DNA of 64,000 nucleotides from UBA2779 sp965232165. GTDB lineage: Bacteria; Spirochaetota; Spirochaetia; DSM-2461. Shown piece by piece: positions 26,658 through 36,112 of this stretch. Position 1 is the first letter of the stretch. Each line of letters begins with the position of its first letter. The stretch is taken from contig CBDDOY010000002.1 in assembly GCA_965232165.1 (NCBI GenBank), positions 496,001 to 560,000 on the forward strand. Reading direction: 5' to 3'. Under the pieces are notes generated by a model. That model was not told where the DNA came from. It ran no database searches and saw only the letters and a list, made by a program, of their open reading frames with translations. A program made the translations under genes and the position numbers.

Positions 26658-27699
26658 TACCGGCCTGATGCTCAGCATCAGGAACCGTAGGCGCAAGAGA
26701 CTCTTCGTACTTTTTGGTGCCTTCCTCGGCTTGATTCTTCTGGCGGTGCTATCGTCCGTTCTGGGTTCCGTCAAACTGAGTCCTGCGGAAATCTGGGTAT
26801 TTATTAAGTCGGGTATATCAGGCCGGTATCCGAGTACTCTGCATTGGGGTAAATTCTCTGTCGTCTGGGATATCCGGCTGCCGCGCATTGTCATGGCCCT
26901 GTTTGCAGGAATGAGTTTGTCGCTGGGAGGAGCGGCCATGCAGGGCATTATGCGCAATCCCCTCGTGAGTCCCTACACCTTGGGCATTTCCGCCGCTTCA
27001 GCCTTCGGGGCTTCTCTGGCCATTGTTCTGGGTTCTCCCGCATTCGTGATGCCGGCCGCCTTCATTTTTTCCCTGATTTCGTTAATGCTTGTGCTGTTTT
27101 TCTGCCGTGGCGACCGGCTGCAGGCTGAAAGCCTGATTCTGACGGGAATCGCCGTTATGTTTATCTTCTCGGCGGGCACCTCGCTTCTTCAATACCTCGC
27201 ATCCCAGGATGAATTGGCGAGAATTGTGTTCTGGCTCATGGGTTCGTTAAGCTCTGCCACTTGGCCGAAGACCCTGGCGACGGCAGGCATCTCCATGATA
27301 TCGTCTTTGCTGCTCTACACGTTTTCATGGCCGATGAATCTTCTCTCCTCGGGAGAGGAGAGCGCCATGAGCATGGGAGTCGATCCCCGAGTCCTGCGGA
27401 TGAGGGTGATACTCATCGTCACGGGAATGACGGCGGTCATCGTAAGTCATACCGGCATCATCGGCTTCATCGGCCTGGCCGCACCCCATGTCGCCCGCAT
27501 GCTGCTGGGCAGCGATCACAGGCTGCTGTTCCCGGCGGCGGCTGTTGCCGGGGCCTTTTTCCTGCTCGTTTCCGACACGCTCGCCCGCTCCTTGCTGAGT
27601 CATACAGAGCTGCCCATCGGCATCATCACTTCCTTTCTCGGTGTTCCGTTTCTTATATCCATCCTGGCTAAACGCCGCAGGATGAGGAGTGTGCCGTGA
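26635..27699 (+). CDS. btuC: ABC transporter permease, FecCD/BtuC family
   Basis: 354 residues with about ten membrane helices. The FecCD signature WDIRLPRIVMALFAGMSLSLGG lies near residue 80, followed by NPLVSPYTLGIS and a GFIGLAAPHVARML segment near residue 277 that contacts the ATPase. It overlaps btuF by 23 nt; the ATG at 26635 has GGGAGG upstream. Partner of the adjacent binding protein and ATPase. Confidence 0.87.
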   Translation: MRYTSIPNTGLMLSIRNRRRKRLFVLFGAFLGLILLAVLSSVLGSVKLSPAEIWVFIKSGISGRYPSTLHWGKFSVVWDIRLPRIVMALFAGMSLSLGGAAMQGIMRNPLVSPYTLGISAASAFGASLAIVLGSPAFVMPAAFIFSLISLMLVLFFCRGDRLQAESLILTGIAVMFIFSAGTSLLQYLASQDELARIVFWLMGSLSSATWPKTLATAGISMISSLLLYTFSWPMNLLSSGEESAMSMGVDPRVLRMRVILIVTGMTAVIVSHTGIIGFIGLAAPHVARMLLGSDHRLLFPAAAVAGAFFLLVSDTLARSLLSHTELPIGIITSFLGVPFLISILAKRRRMRSVP

Positions 27700-28457
27700 A
27701 TATCAGGGTTCGAAATCTCAGCTTCGCCTACGGGAATTCACCCGTGCTCAATGACTTGAATTTCGATTGCGAATCGGGGCAGATCGTGGCTATTCTTGGT
27801 GAAAACGGCTCGGGTAAGTCAACATTGCTCGCCTTCCTAGCCGGACTCAAGGACTCCATTGCCGTCGAGTGGGACGGTCATGCCCCATCCTGCCAGTCCT
27901 TAGAGGAAAGGGCCTGTCTGCGCACCCTGGTGCCCCAGCATTCCGTCTTCGATGCGGCTATGCCGCTCTACGACTACATCCTCATGGGCCGAAAGCCCTG
28001 GTTCGGATGGAATGAGTCTTCCGGCGATCATCACATCGTTGCAGAGATGCTTCGACTGTTTGAGCTGACCGATCTGGCCTTTCGCCCTCTTTCGAATATC
28101 AGCGGAGGTGAGCGGAGGAAGGCCGTGCTGGCCCGGGCCTTCGCCCAGGACACTCCATTGCTTCTTCTGGATGAACCGCTGAACAATCTCGACTTGAGAT
28201 TTCAGCTCAAGTTTCTCAACCTGCTTAAACGGCGCGCTGAAGACCCCGGCGTGCTCATTATCATCGTTTTGCACGACATCAATGCCGCCCTCAACTGCTG
28301 TGATTCGGCTGTGCTTTTAAGGGAAGGCCAGATTATTGCCCATGGCCCCATCGAAGAATCCATAACTGCAGAAACGGTGGAATCCATGTTGGGAGTAAAA
28401 GGTTCCTTCTATGAAATAGATGGAAGGCGGCAAATGGCGATGCCTGCAACAGTCTGA
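27696..28457 (+). CDS. btuD: ABC transporter ATPase, BtuD/FecE type
   Basis: 253 residues starting at GTG 27696. Walker A GENGSGKST near residue 35, signature ISGGERRKAVLARAFAQD near residue 134, Walker B LLLLDEPLNNLD, and the switch His in VLHDINAAL. Typical of iron-complex/B12 importers. Overlaps btuC by 4 nt. The transporter operon ends here; the next gene lies on the other strand. Confidence 0.88.
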   Translation: MNIRVRNLSFAYGNSPVLNDLNFDCESGQIVAILGENGSGKSTLLAFLAGLKDSIAVEWDGHAPSCQSLEERACLRTLVPQHSVFDAAMPLYDYILMGRKPWFGWNESSGDHHIVAEMLRLFELTDLAFRPLSNISGGERRKAVLARAFAQDTPLLLLDEPLNNLDLRFQLKFLNLLKRRAEDPGVLIIIVLHDINAALNCCDSAVLLREGQIIAHGPIEESITAETVESMLGVKGSFYEIDGRRQMAMPATV

Positions 28458-28467
28458 TGTCATGAGA

Positions 28468-28986
28468 CTATTTCTCGATGCCCATCCGAGCCGGCACACC
28501 CGCCTGGAAATAATGTTTAACGACCTGCATTTCGGTTACCAAATCGGCCCGCTGTATCAGGCTCTGCGGCGCACCCCGACCGGTGCAGATCACTTCCATG
28601 GACTGGGGCCGCAAATCCAGCAGGCCGTGGAATTCATTTTCATCCACCAGGGCGCAGCTAAGCGCAACATTGATTTCATCCAGTATCAGGATATCGGAAC
28701 CGGCATGGACGAATTGCCGCCGCATCTCGCCCAAACCCCGCCGGGACGAAGCAATGTCTGCTTGGGAAACCGGTCTTCCAAACAAGACACCACTGCCGAA
28801 TTGACTCACCTTCACACCGATTTTCCTCAGCATCGCCGTTTCCGAACTTGGTTTGTTCTTGATGAATTGGATGAGATGAACCCGAAGATTGACGCCTCTG
28901 GCCCTGAGCGCCAGTCCGAAGGCCGCCGTGGATTTACCCTTGCCGTCACCGGTGTACACTTGGAGATATCCTAGCATGGAAGACAT
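28468..28986 (-). CDS. cobO: cob(I)yrinic acid a,c-diamide adenosyltransferase
   Basis: 172 residues, CobO/BtuR type. P-loop VYTGDGKGKSTAAFGLALRA near residue 10, LILDEINVAL near residue 100 and VICTGRGAP near residue 131. Adds the 5'-deoxyadenosyl group to the corrin cobalt. It is the only gene of the cobalamin blocks on the minus strand. Its ATG (28986, or 28977 for a shorter form) overlaps the cbiB start, and no good ribosome site is visible for either start. Confidence 0.9.
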   Translation of the reverse strand: MSSMLGYLQVYTGDGKGKSTAAFGLALRARGVNLRVHLIQFIKNKPSSETAMLRKIGVKVSQFGSGVLFGRPVSQADIASSRRGLGEMRRQFVHAGSDILILDEINVALSCALVDENEFHGLLDLRPQSMEVICTGRGAPQSLIQRADLVTEMQVVKHYFQAGVPARMGIEK

Positions 28987-29950
28987 ACTAGCACATATTG
29001 CGTTTCATGTATTGGCGCTGACCTCTGCGGGAGCACTGGACTGTATGCTGGGCGATGCACCGACTCAATTCCATCCGGTGGGATGGATGGGGAAGGGTAT
29101 CGCGTTTTTATGGTCAAAAAGACCTCATGGCGCCCGTATGCGTCTCTTCCTGTGGGGCCTCTTCATTGTCATCTTCGGCCTTGCCGTGACACTCGTCTTA
29201 ACCTGGCCGCTTCAATGGCTGCTTAAGTCCGGCAGAGAAATTTCGGCTGCCGCCGCGGTCTTCATCATGGCCATCTTATTCAAACCCAGTTTTTCGATAA
29301 GAGGATTGATTCGGGGGGCACGGCAGGTGGAAAAGGCCATCAATACGGGAGACATTGAATCGGCCCGTCTGCTCACGGAGACGAATTTGGTAAGCCGATC
29401 TCTCGATGGGGCGGATTCGTCATACATTGCCTCTGCGGCAATTGAATCTCTGAGCGAGAATTTTACCGACAGCATTGCAGGCCCGTCGCTGTTCTTCCTG
29501 TTAGGCGGACTCCCCGGCGCATGGGCTTACCGCTTCGTCAACACGGCAGATGCGATGTTAGGCTATCATGGCGGACAGCACGAATGGGGAGGAAAGGCCG
29601 CCGCGAGACTCGACGATGTCTTCAATCTCTTCCCCGCCAGGATTTCAGGCATCATACTCATTGCGGCCGCCTATCTGCTCGGCTATGATGGCAGGGGAGC
29701 CCTGCGAATGATGAAACATGATTCGATGAAGTGTCTCAGCCCCAATTCCGGCTGGACCATGGCCGCGGCGGCCGGGGCTTTGGGGGTCAGGCTGGAGAAG
29801 CCCGGCTTCTATGTCCTCAATGACATGGGTCTAAGGCCCTCAGCAAACGATCTCCGAAGGGGCATCGTCCTTATTCTCGTCTCGATTGGCCTTTTGATGT
29901 TTCTGATAACGATACCGGTCATGACCGCCTGCATAATACTGAAGCCCTAG
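28976..29950 (+). CDS. cbiB: adenosylcobinamide-phosphate synthase
   Basis: 324 residues from the ATG at 28976 (GGAG about 10 nt upstream). Multi-spanning membrane protein with CbiB landmarks DCMLGDAPTQFHPVGWMG near residue 22, ESLSENFTDSIAGPSLFF near residue 158, NTADAMLGY near residue 190 and HDSMKCLSPNSGW near the end. Attaches aminopropanol (phosphate) to adenosylcobyrate. First gene of cbiB-cobU-cobT. Confidence 0.9.
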   Translation: MEDILAHIAFHVLALTSAGALDCMLGDAPTQFHPVGWMGKGIAFLWSKRPHGARMRLFLWGLFIVIFGLAVTLVLTWPLQWLLKSGREISAAAAVFIMAILFKPSFSIRGLIRGARQVEKAINTGDIESARLLTETNLVSRSLDGADSSYIASAAIESLSENFTDSIAGPSLFFLLGGLPGAWAYRFVNTADAMLGYHGGQHEWGGKAAARLDDVFNLFPARISGIILIAAAYLLGYDGRGALRMMKHDSMKCLSPNSGWTMAAAAGALGVRLEKPGFYVLNDMGLRPSANDLRRGIVLILVSIGLLMFLITIPVMTACIILKP

Positions 29951-29951
29951 G

Positions 29952-30494
29952 ATGATTCTAATACTCGGCGGTATAAAAAGTGGAAAAAGCGCCTTCGCTG
30001 CCGCAATGGCCGAGAAGAGGGAGACTCTGGGGCCGATTGTTTACCTGGCTACGGCGCAGGCTGGCGACGAGGAAATGGCCGAACGCATTGATGCGCACCG
30101 AGCCAGAAGACCTGTTCACTGGCAGACCAGGGAGGAATCAACGGACCCGTCCAGAGTCTTCATTGACAACCTCGGCGCCAAGACCGTCATTCTTGATTGT
30201 GTGACGAATTGGCTCACCAATTTGATTTCCCATCTGAGCGATGAACCCAGTCGCAGCGAAGTGATCCGAATCGGCCGGAAAGCGGTGACCGGGCTGATAG
30301 CGGCCGTTGGGAAGTGGGAAAATCACGGCGGCAAGGCCCTGCTCGTCTCAAATCAGGTTGAGACAGGGCTCATCTCGCCCTGGCCCCTAGGCCGGTATTT
30401 TCAAGATCTGGCCGGTCTGACTCATCAGCAGATTGCCGAGGCGGCGGAGGCCGTATATCTGATTAATGCGGGTTTACCGCTGAAAATAAAATAA
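29952..30494 (+). CDS. cobU: adenosylcobinamide kinase / guanylyltransferase
   Basis: 180 residues. P-loop LGGIKSGKSAFA at the N-terminus, YLATAQAGDEEMAERI near residue 32, and VSNQVETGLISPWPLGRYFQD near residue 135 in place of the common EVGxGIVP. Phosphorylates adenosylcobinamide and adds GMP. Starts 1 nt after the cbiB stop. Confidence 0.9.
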   Translation: MILILGGIKSGKSAFAAAMAEKRETLGPIVYLATAQAGDEEMAERIDAHRARRPVHWQTREESTDPSRVFIDNLGAKTVILDCVTNWLTNLISHLSDEPSRSEVIRIGRKAVTGLIAAVGKWENHGGKALLVSNQVETGLISPWPLGRYFQDLAGLTHQQIAEAAEAVYLINAGLPLKIK

Positions 30495-30505
30495 GGACCG
30501 AGAAT

Positions 30506-31549
30506 ATGCGGTATCGATTAATAGATGAAATGGCTTTGAGCATAGCCCCGCTTGATGAAGAGGCAAAGCGGAAAGCGGTCTTGAGAATGAATTCCTTGCT
30601 AAAACCGCCTGGCTCCCTGGGCCGCCTGGAAGAACTCGGCATAATGCTGGCCGGCGTTCAGGGAAGGGAAAAACCCGTGGTGAATTCCAAACTCTCCCTT
30701 ATTTATGCCGCCGATCACGGGGTGACGGCCGAATCTGTTTCGACGGTGCCGTCTGCCGTGACGGGTGTTATGGTGAGGGCCTTCTGCTCTGGAAAGGCCG
30801 GTATCAATGTACTCGCACGGCAGGCCGGAGCGCGTATCCGGGTGATTGATATCGGCATTGCCAACGACTATGCCATACCAGACGAGGTCATACTTCGCCG
30901 TATCCGCCGAGGTACCGGCAATATGCGCATTGAGGAAAGCATGACCAGGGAAGAAGCGATACTGGCGATTTCCACTGGTATAGAAACAGCGGCAGGCGAA
31001 GTCCGCGCTGCCGGAGCACAGGTGGTTGGGGTAGGGGAGATGGGCATAGGTAATACAACCTCGGCGGCAGCCCTAACGGCCGTGTTTACAGGCAGGGATC
31101 CAGCCGAAGTTACCGGCACTGGAACAGGGCTTGATGATGCCGGTTTAGAACGGAAGATACGAATCATCAGGGAAGCCTGCCTGCTTCATCGGCCGGATCC
31201 CCAGGATCCGATTGGCGTACTTTCAAAAATCGGCGGACTGGAAATTGCCGCCATGGCCGGAGCGATGGTGGGAGCCGCATCGGAAGGCGCTCTAGTATTG
31301 ATCGATGGATTTATCAGCGGCACGGCTGCCCTTATCGCCATACAAATGGCTCCGGCTCTGCGCGACAGGGTGGTCTTGAGCCATTTATCGTTAGAACCCG
31401 GGCATGGAGTGATCGCCCGAAGACTGGGACTCATACCCCTTCTGGATTTGGGGCTTAGGCTGGGGGAGGGAACCGGCGCCGCGCTTGCCATGAATCTTGT
31501 CGAATCCTCGGCGGCCTTACTCAGTGAAATGGGCACGTATGAATTGTGA
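30506..31549 (+). CDS. cobT: nicotinate-nucleotide-dimethylbenzimidazole phosphoribosyltransferase
   Basis: 347 residues, normal length. KPPGSLGRLEELG near residue 32, YAADHGVTAESVS near residue 68, GEMGIGNTTSAAAL near residue 178, and the catalytic Glu in LRLGEGTGAALAM near residue 316. Makes alpha-ribazole phosphate for the lower ligand. Last cobalamin gene in the window; cobS, expected nearby, is not present. Confidence 0.93.
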   Translation: MRYRLIDEMALSIAPLDEEAKRKAVLRMNSLLKPPGSLGRLEELGIMLAGVQGREKPVVNSKLSLIYAADHGVTAESVSTVPSAVTGVMVRAFCSGKAGINVLARQAGARIRVIDIGIANDYAIPDEVILRRIRRGTGNMRIEESMTREEAILAISTGIETAAGEVRAAGAQVVGVGEMGIGNTTSAAALTAVFTGRDPAEVTGTGTGLDDAGLERKIRIIREACLLHRPDPQDPIGVLSKIGGLEIAAMAGAMVGAASEGALVLIDGFISGTAALIAIQMAPALRDRVVLSHLSLEPGHGVIARRLGLIPLLDLGLRLGEGTGAALAMNLVESSAALLSEMGTYEL

Positions 31550-31574
31550 ATTATCTGCCTGAGCGGTACACGCA

Positions 31575-31731
31575 GACAGGTGATTTCATCTCTGAGTGCC
31601 GGCCGGGCGGTGAATCCACAAGTCAAATTGGCCGCTTTCCGAGAAATCGGCAGACCAGCCCAGTGCTCCTGCTCACCGGCCTTAGGCGAGGATTTAAGCA
31701 GTAGGAGATCTAAGCCAGATGCTAGCCTGTC
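31575..31731 (+). ncRNA. possible degenerate cobalamin-type riboswitch without a downstream gene
   Basis: Order and spacing resemble the cobalamin aptamer: GACAGG (31575-31580) can pair with CCTGTC (31726-31731) as P1. GGCGGTGAATCC follows near 31610, and AGCCCAGTG lies at 31657 where GCCACTG is expected. GTAGGAGATCTAAGCCAG (31701-31718) precedes GCTAGCCTGTC. Several conserved bases differ, including the GGAGACC segment. The next 3 kb contains only the tandem repeat array. Confidence 0.45.
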
Positions 31732-31867
31732 GGGGAATTTGCCTTATGGCCCCAATTTCCGGTTTATCCGCAGATGAACGCAGTGCGGAAATTTCTTGAA
31801 CCACGAATGGCCATGAATGGATACGAATTGTTGTTTTGACCGCAGATAAGACACGGATTGTTTTGCA

Positions 31868-34579
31868 CGATGTCTTCATAAAAATTTATGAGCATTGAAC
31901 TTTCGTGTCTTTCGCTGTTGAAATCCTTCCGTGTATTCCGTGTGTTCTGTGGTTAAATCCGCAAGATGAACGCCGATGGAATGCTTTGGACGGCTTCATA
32001 GAAGACTCATGAGTATCAGCTTTTCGTGTTTTTCGTGCTTTTCGCGGTTGAAAACCTTCCGTGTATTCCGTGTGTTCTGTGGTTAAATCCGCAAGATGAA
32101 CGCCGATGGAATGCTTTGGACGGCTTCATAGAAGACTCATGAGTATCAGCTTTTCGTGTTTTTCGTGCTTTTCGCGGTTGAAAACCTTCCGTGTGTTTCG
32201 TGGTCAAATCCGCAGATGGCACCGATGGATGCCGATGGAGTACTTGGGACGGCTTCATAGAAGACTCGCGTGTATCTGCTTTTCGTGTTTTTCGTGCTTT
32301 TCGCGGTTGAAAACCTTCCGTGTGTTCCGTGTGTTCTGTGGTTAAATCCGCAAGATGAACGCCGATGGAATGTTTTGGACGGCTTCATAGAAGACTCATG
32401 AGTATCAGCTTTTCGTGTTTTTCGTGCTTTTCGCGGTTGAAAACCTTCCGTGTGTTCTGTGGTTGAATCCGCCGATTGCGCCGATGGACGCAGATGGAGT
32501 ACTTTGGACGGCTTCATAGAAGACTCATGAGTATCAGCTTTTCGTGTTTTTCGTGCTTTCCGTGGTTGAAAACCTTCCGTGTATTCCGTGTGTTCCGTGG
32601 TTAAACCCGCAAGATGAACGCCGATGGAATGCTTTGGACGGCTTCATAGAAGACTCATGAGTATCAGCTTTTCGTGTTTTTCGTGCTTTCCGTGGTTGAA
32701 AACCTTCCGTGTGTTCTGTGGTTAAATCCGCAAGATGAACGCCGATGGAATGCTTTGGACGGCTTCATAGAAGACTCATGAGTATCAGCTTTTCGTGTTT
32801 TTCGTGCTTTTCGCGGTTGAAAACCTTCCGTGTATTCCGTGTGTTCTGTGGTTAAATCCGCAAGATGAACGCCGATGGAATGTTTTGGACGGCTTCATAG
32901 AAGACTCATGAGTATCAGCTTTTCGTGTTTTTCGTGGTTGAAAACCTTCCGTGTGTTCTGTGGTTGAATCCGCCGATTGCGCCGATGTTCTGTGGTTAAA
33001 TCCGCAAGATGAACGCCGATGGAAACGGCTTCATAGAAGATTCGCGTGTATCAGCTTTTCGTGTTTTTCGTGGTTGAAAACCTTCCGTGTGTTCCGTGGT
33101 TGAACGATTGCGCCGATGGACGCAGATGGAGTACTTTGGACGGCTTCATAGATGACTCATGAGTATCAGCTTTTCGTGTTTTTCGTGCTTTTCGTGGTTG
33201 AAAACCTTCCGTGTATTCCGTGTGTTCCGTGGTTAAATCCGCAAGATGAACGCCGATGGAATGTTTTGGACGGCTTCATAGAAGATTCGCGTGTATCAGC
33301 ATTTCGTGTTTTTCGTGCCTTTCGTGGTTAAATCCGCAGATGATGCCGATGGACGCCGATGGAGTACTTGGAACGGCTTCATAGAAGACTCATGAGTATC
33401 AGCTTTTCGTGTTTTTCGTGGTTGAAAACCTTCCGTGTATTCCGTGTGTTCCGTGGTTAAACCCGCAAGATGAACGCCGATGGAATGCTTTGGACGGCTT
33501 CATAGAAGACTCATGAGTATCAGCTTTTCGTGTTTTTCGTGTTTTTCGTGCTTTTCGTGGTTGAAAACCTTCCGTGTATTCCGTGTGTTCTGTGGTTGAA
33601 TCCGCAAGATGAACGCCGATGGAATGTTTTGGACGGCTTCATAGAAGACTCATGAATATCAGCTTTTCGTGTTTTTCGTGCTTTTCGCGGTTGAAAACCT
33701 TCCGTGTGTTCTGTGGTTAAATCCGCAAGATGAACGCCGATGGAATGCTTTGGACGGCTTCATAGAAGACTCGCGTGTATCAGCTTTTCGTGTTTTTCGT
33801 GCTTTTCGTGGTTGAAAACCTTCCGTGTATTCCGTGTGTTCTGTGGTTAAATCCGCAAGATGAACGCCGATGGAATGTTTTGGACGGCTTCATAGAAGAC
33901 TCGCGTGTATCAGCTTTTCGTGTTTTTCGTGCTTTTCGCGGTTGAAAACCTTCCGTGTATTCCGTGTGTTCTGTGGTTAAATCCGCAAGATGAACGCCGA
34001 TGGAATGTTTTGGACGGCTTCATAGAAGACTCGCGTGTATCAGCTTTTCGTGTTTTTCGTGCTTTTCGCGGTTGAAAACCTTCCGTGTATTCCGTGTGTT
34101 CTGTGGTTAAATCCGCAAGATGAACGCCGATGGACGCAGATGGAGTACTTTGGACGGCTTCATAGAAGACTCATGAGTATCAGCTTTTCGTGTTTTTCGT
34201 GTTTTTCGCGGTTGAAAACCTTCCGTGTATTCCGTGTGTTCTGTGGTTAAATCCGCAAGATGAACGCCGATGGAATGTTTTGGACGGCTTCATAGAAGAC
34301 TCATGAATATCAGCTTTTCGTGTTTTTCGTGCTTTCCGTGGTTGAAAACCTTCCGTGTGTTCTGTGGTTAAATCCGCAAGATGAACGCCGATGGAATGTT
34401 TTGGACGGCTTCATAGAAGACTCATGAGTATCAGCTTTTCGTGTTTTTCGTGCTTTTCGTGGTTGAAAACCTTCCGTGTGTTCCGTGTGTTCTGTGGTTA
34501 AATCCGCAAGATGAACGCCGATGGAATGTTTTGGACGGCTTCATAGAAGACTCATGAATATCAGCTTTTCGTGTTTTTC
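31868..34579. repeat. tandem array of about 21 copies of a ~130-bp repeat
   Basis: Each unit contains GACGGCTTCATAGAAGACTC, GTATCAGCTTTTCGTGTTTT, GGTTGAAAACCTTCCGTGTG and GATGAACGCCGATGGAATG. Spacing between successive GGCTTCATAG motifs ranges from about 107 to 142 bp, mostly 128-132. Units differ by point changes and small deletions. All ORFs across it (low-complexity FSCFS / KNTKS proteins) repeat with the DNA and look spurious. Not a CRISPR: no unique spacers, and units are too long. Confidence 0.92.
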
Positions 34580-34883
34580 GCGAAGGAAGGCACACAGAAG
34601 TAACAGGCCCATTTACCAGGCCGTGCTGGGCCTATGGCTGCCCAGAATTTGGGATACAGGAAAAGACACAGCTTTCTCCGTCCACCGTGAATTCCTGCTA
34701 TGCGATCCGAAGCCTCTGAGATTCATCAAGGGGGGCATCGGTCAGAAGCGAAACCGCTTTTGCTCCTACACAGAATATATCCGGATCATGAATCTGGAAA
34801 CCGAATTGCCTCGTTAACCAAATATGGGTTCTATTGCATGGTCCTGAATCGATGGGTTATTATACTCCTATTGACGGATTAAC
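34580..34883. other. spacer before tRNA-Val
   Basis: Unique sequence after the repeat array. A frame entering from the last repeat unit runs to 34817 but has no recognisable protein features. A tRNA promoter is expected here, but none is clear. Confidence 0.3.
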
Positions 34884-34957
34884 GGGTGAATAGCTCAGTT
34901 GGTTAGAGCGTCGGCTTTACACGCCGGAAGTCCTGGGTTCGAGTCCCAGTTCGCCCA
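34884..34957 (+). tRNA. tRNA-Val (anticodon TAC)
   Basis: 74-nt cloverleaf: acceptor GGGTGAA pairs TTCGCCC, discriminator A, anticodon loop TTTACAC on a CGGC/GCCG stem, and T-arm GGTTCGAGTCCC. CCA is not encoded. Confidence 0.95.
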
Positions 34958-34990
34958 AAACTCACTCGGTGCCATATTAAGAGGTTCCCA

Positions 34991-36076
34991 ATGGCAGAAC
35001 ATAAAACAATTGCGTTTACCGGAGGAGGAACGGCTGGCCATGTGTTTCCAGCGTTTCCCGTGATAGAGCGGCTGAAGAACGCCGGATACAGAGTGCTTTG
35101 GATGGGATCGGAAAATGGCATGGAACAGGAATTGGTGATGCAGGCCGGAATTCCCTATTTCGCTATACCCGCCGGTAAATTCAGGCGCTATTGGTCATGG
35201 AAGAACTTCACCGATGTTTTTCGGATTGTCTACGGGATATTCTGTTCACTGAGGATTCTTAGGAATAACAGGCCGAACCTGCTCTTCTCCAAAGGCGGGT
35301 TCGTCTCCGTTGCTCCTGTGATAGCGGCATTTTTACTCCGCATACCAACCCTCACTCACGAATCAGATGTTAATCCGGGTTTAGCAACCAAATTGAATCT
35401 CAAGCTTAGGGCATGTCCTCTAGTCAGTTATGATACAACCTTGAATCATCTGAATGTTTCTTTGAGGTCCAAGGCTCACGTTGTAGGCAATCCGGTCCGG
35501 GATGCCGTCTTCCAAGGTGATCGGGCGGAAGGCAGGAGAATTGCAGGGCTTAGTCCTGATGATAAGCGGCCATTACTCCTTGTCCTAGGGGGGTCTCAGG
35601 GTGCAAAAGAAATCAACGACCTTATATATGCGGCCCTGGATGAAATTCTCCCCTTGACTTCCGTTGTTCACCAGTGCGGCCTAGGCAATTCAGGGATACC
35701 CAGCCGCTACGGCTATACAAGCCGTGAATTCTTTCGTGAAGAGATGCCCCATCTCCTTGCTGCCGCCGATCTTGCGGTTTCCAGGTCGGGGGCAGGGGCA
35801 CTGTGGGAGTTGGCGGCAAGTTCCACACCAGCAATCTTCGTACCGCTTAATACGGCCACACGCGGTGATCAAATCGTCAATGCCCTCCTAGCCGAGGAAA
35901 TCGGCTTCTCCGTCACATTGAAAGATGGTTCCAATGCCAGGGAATTGCTGCATATTGTCAGGGGGCTTCTTTCCGATACGATGACCTTAACTAAGATGAG
36001 AAACGCCGCATCTAAGCTGCCGGTAAGAACCGCAGCCGATAAGATTACAGAGATCATCGAGAGCATGATAGCATGA
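34991..36076 (+). CDS. murG: UDP-GlcNAc:undecaprenyl-PP-MurNAc-pentapeptide GlcNAc transferase
   Basis: 361-residue GT28 enzyme. N-terminal GGGTAGHVFPA near residue 10, FSKGGFVSVAPVIAA near residue 99, HESDVNPGLATKL near residue 120, GGSQGAKEIN near residue 200 and the donor-site SRSGAGALWELAA near residue 259. Makes lipid II at the inner face of the cytoplasmic membrane. It starts 34 bp after tRNA-Val. Confidence 0.95.
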   Translation: MAEHKTIAFTGGGTAGHVFPAFPVIERLKNAGYRVLWMGSENGMEQELVMQAGIPYFAIPAGKFRRYWSWKNFTDVFRIVYGIFCSLRILRNNRPNLLFSKGGFVSVAPVIAAFLLRIPTLTHESDVNPGLATKLNLKLRACPLVSYDTTLNHLNVSLRSKAHVVGNPVRDAVFQGDRAEGRRIAGLSPDDKRPLLLVLGGSQGAKEINDLIYAALDEILPLTSVVHQCGLGNSGIPSRYGYTSREFFREEMPHLLAAADLAVSRSGAGALWELAASSTPAIFVPLNTATRGDQIVNALLAEEIGFSVTLKDGSNARELLHIVRGLLSDTMTLTKMRNAASKLPVRTAADKITEIIESMIA

Positions 36077-36112
36077 GCTGCAGCATATTTATCCTTCTGT
36101 CGGAGTCGATTC

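Noticed and set aside
28420..28974. 184-codon plus-strand ORF opposite cobO
   Set aside because: It is antisense to a clear CobO with P-loop and DE motifs. The plus-strand translation lacks any recognisable pattern.
32016..34250. ORFs of 60-120 codons in the tandem repeats (FSCFS / STKNTKS proteins)
   Set aside because: They repeat with the DNA period on both strands, are low-complexity and have no ribosome sites.
31868..34579. Repeat array as a CRISPR locus
   Set aside because: Units are ~130 bp and adjacent copies are alike throughout. There are no short identical repeats separated by unique spacers, and no cas genes.
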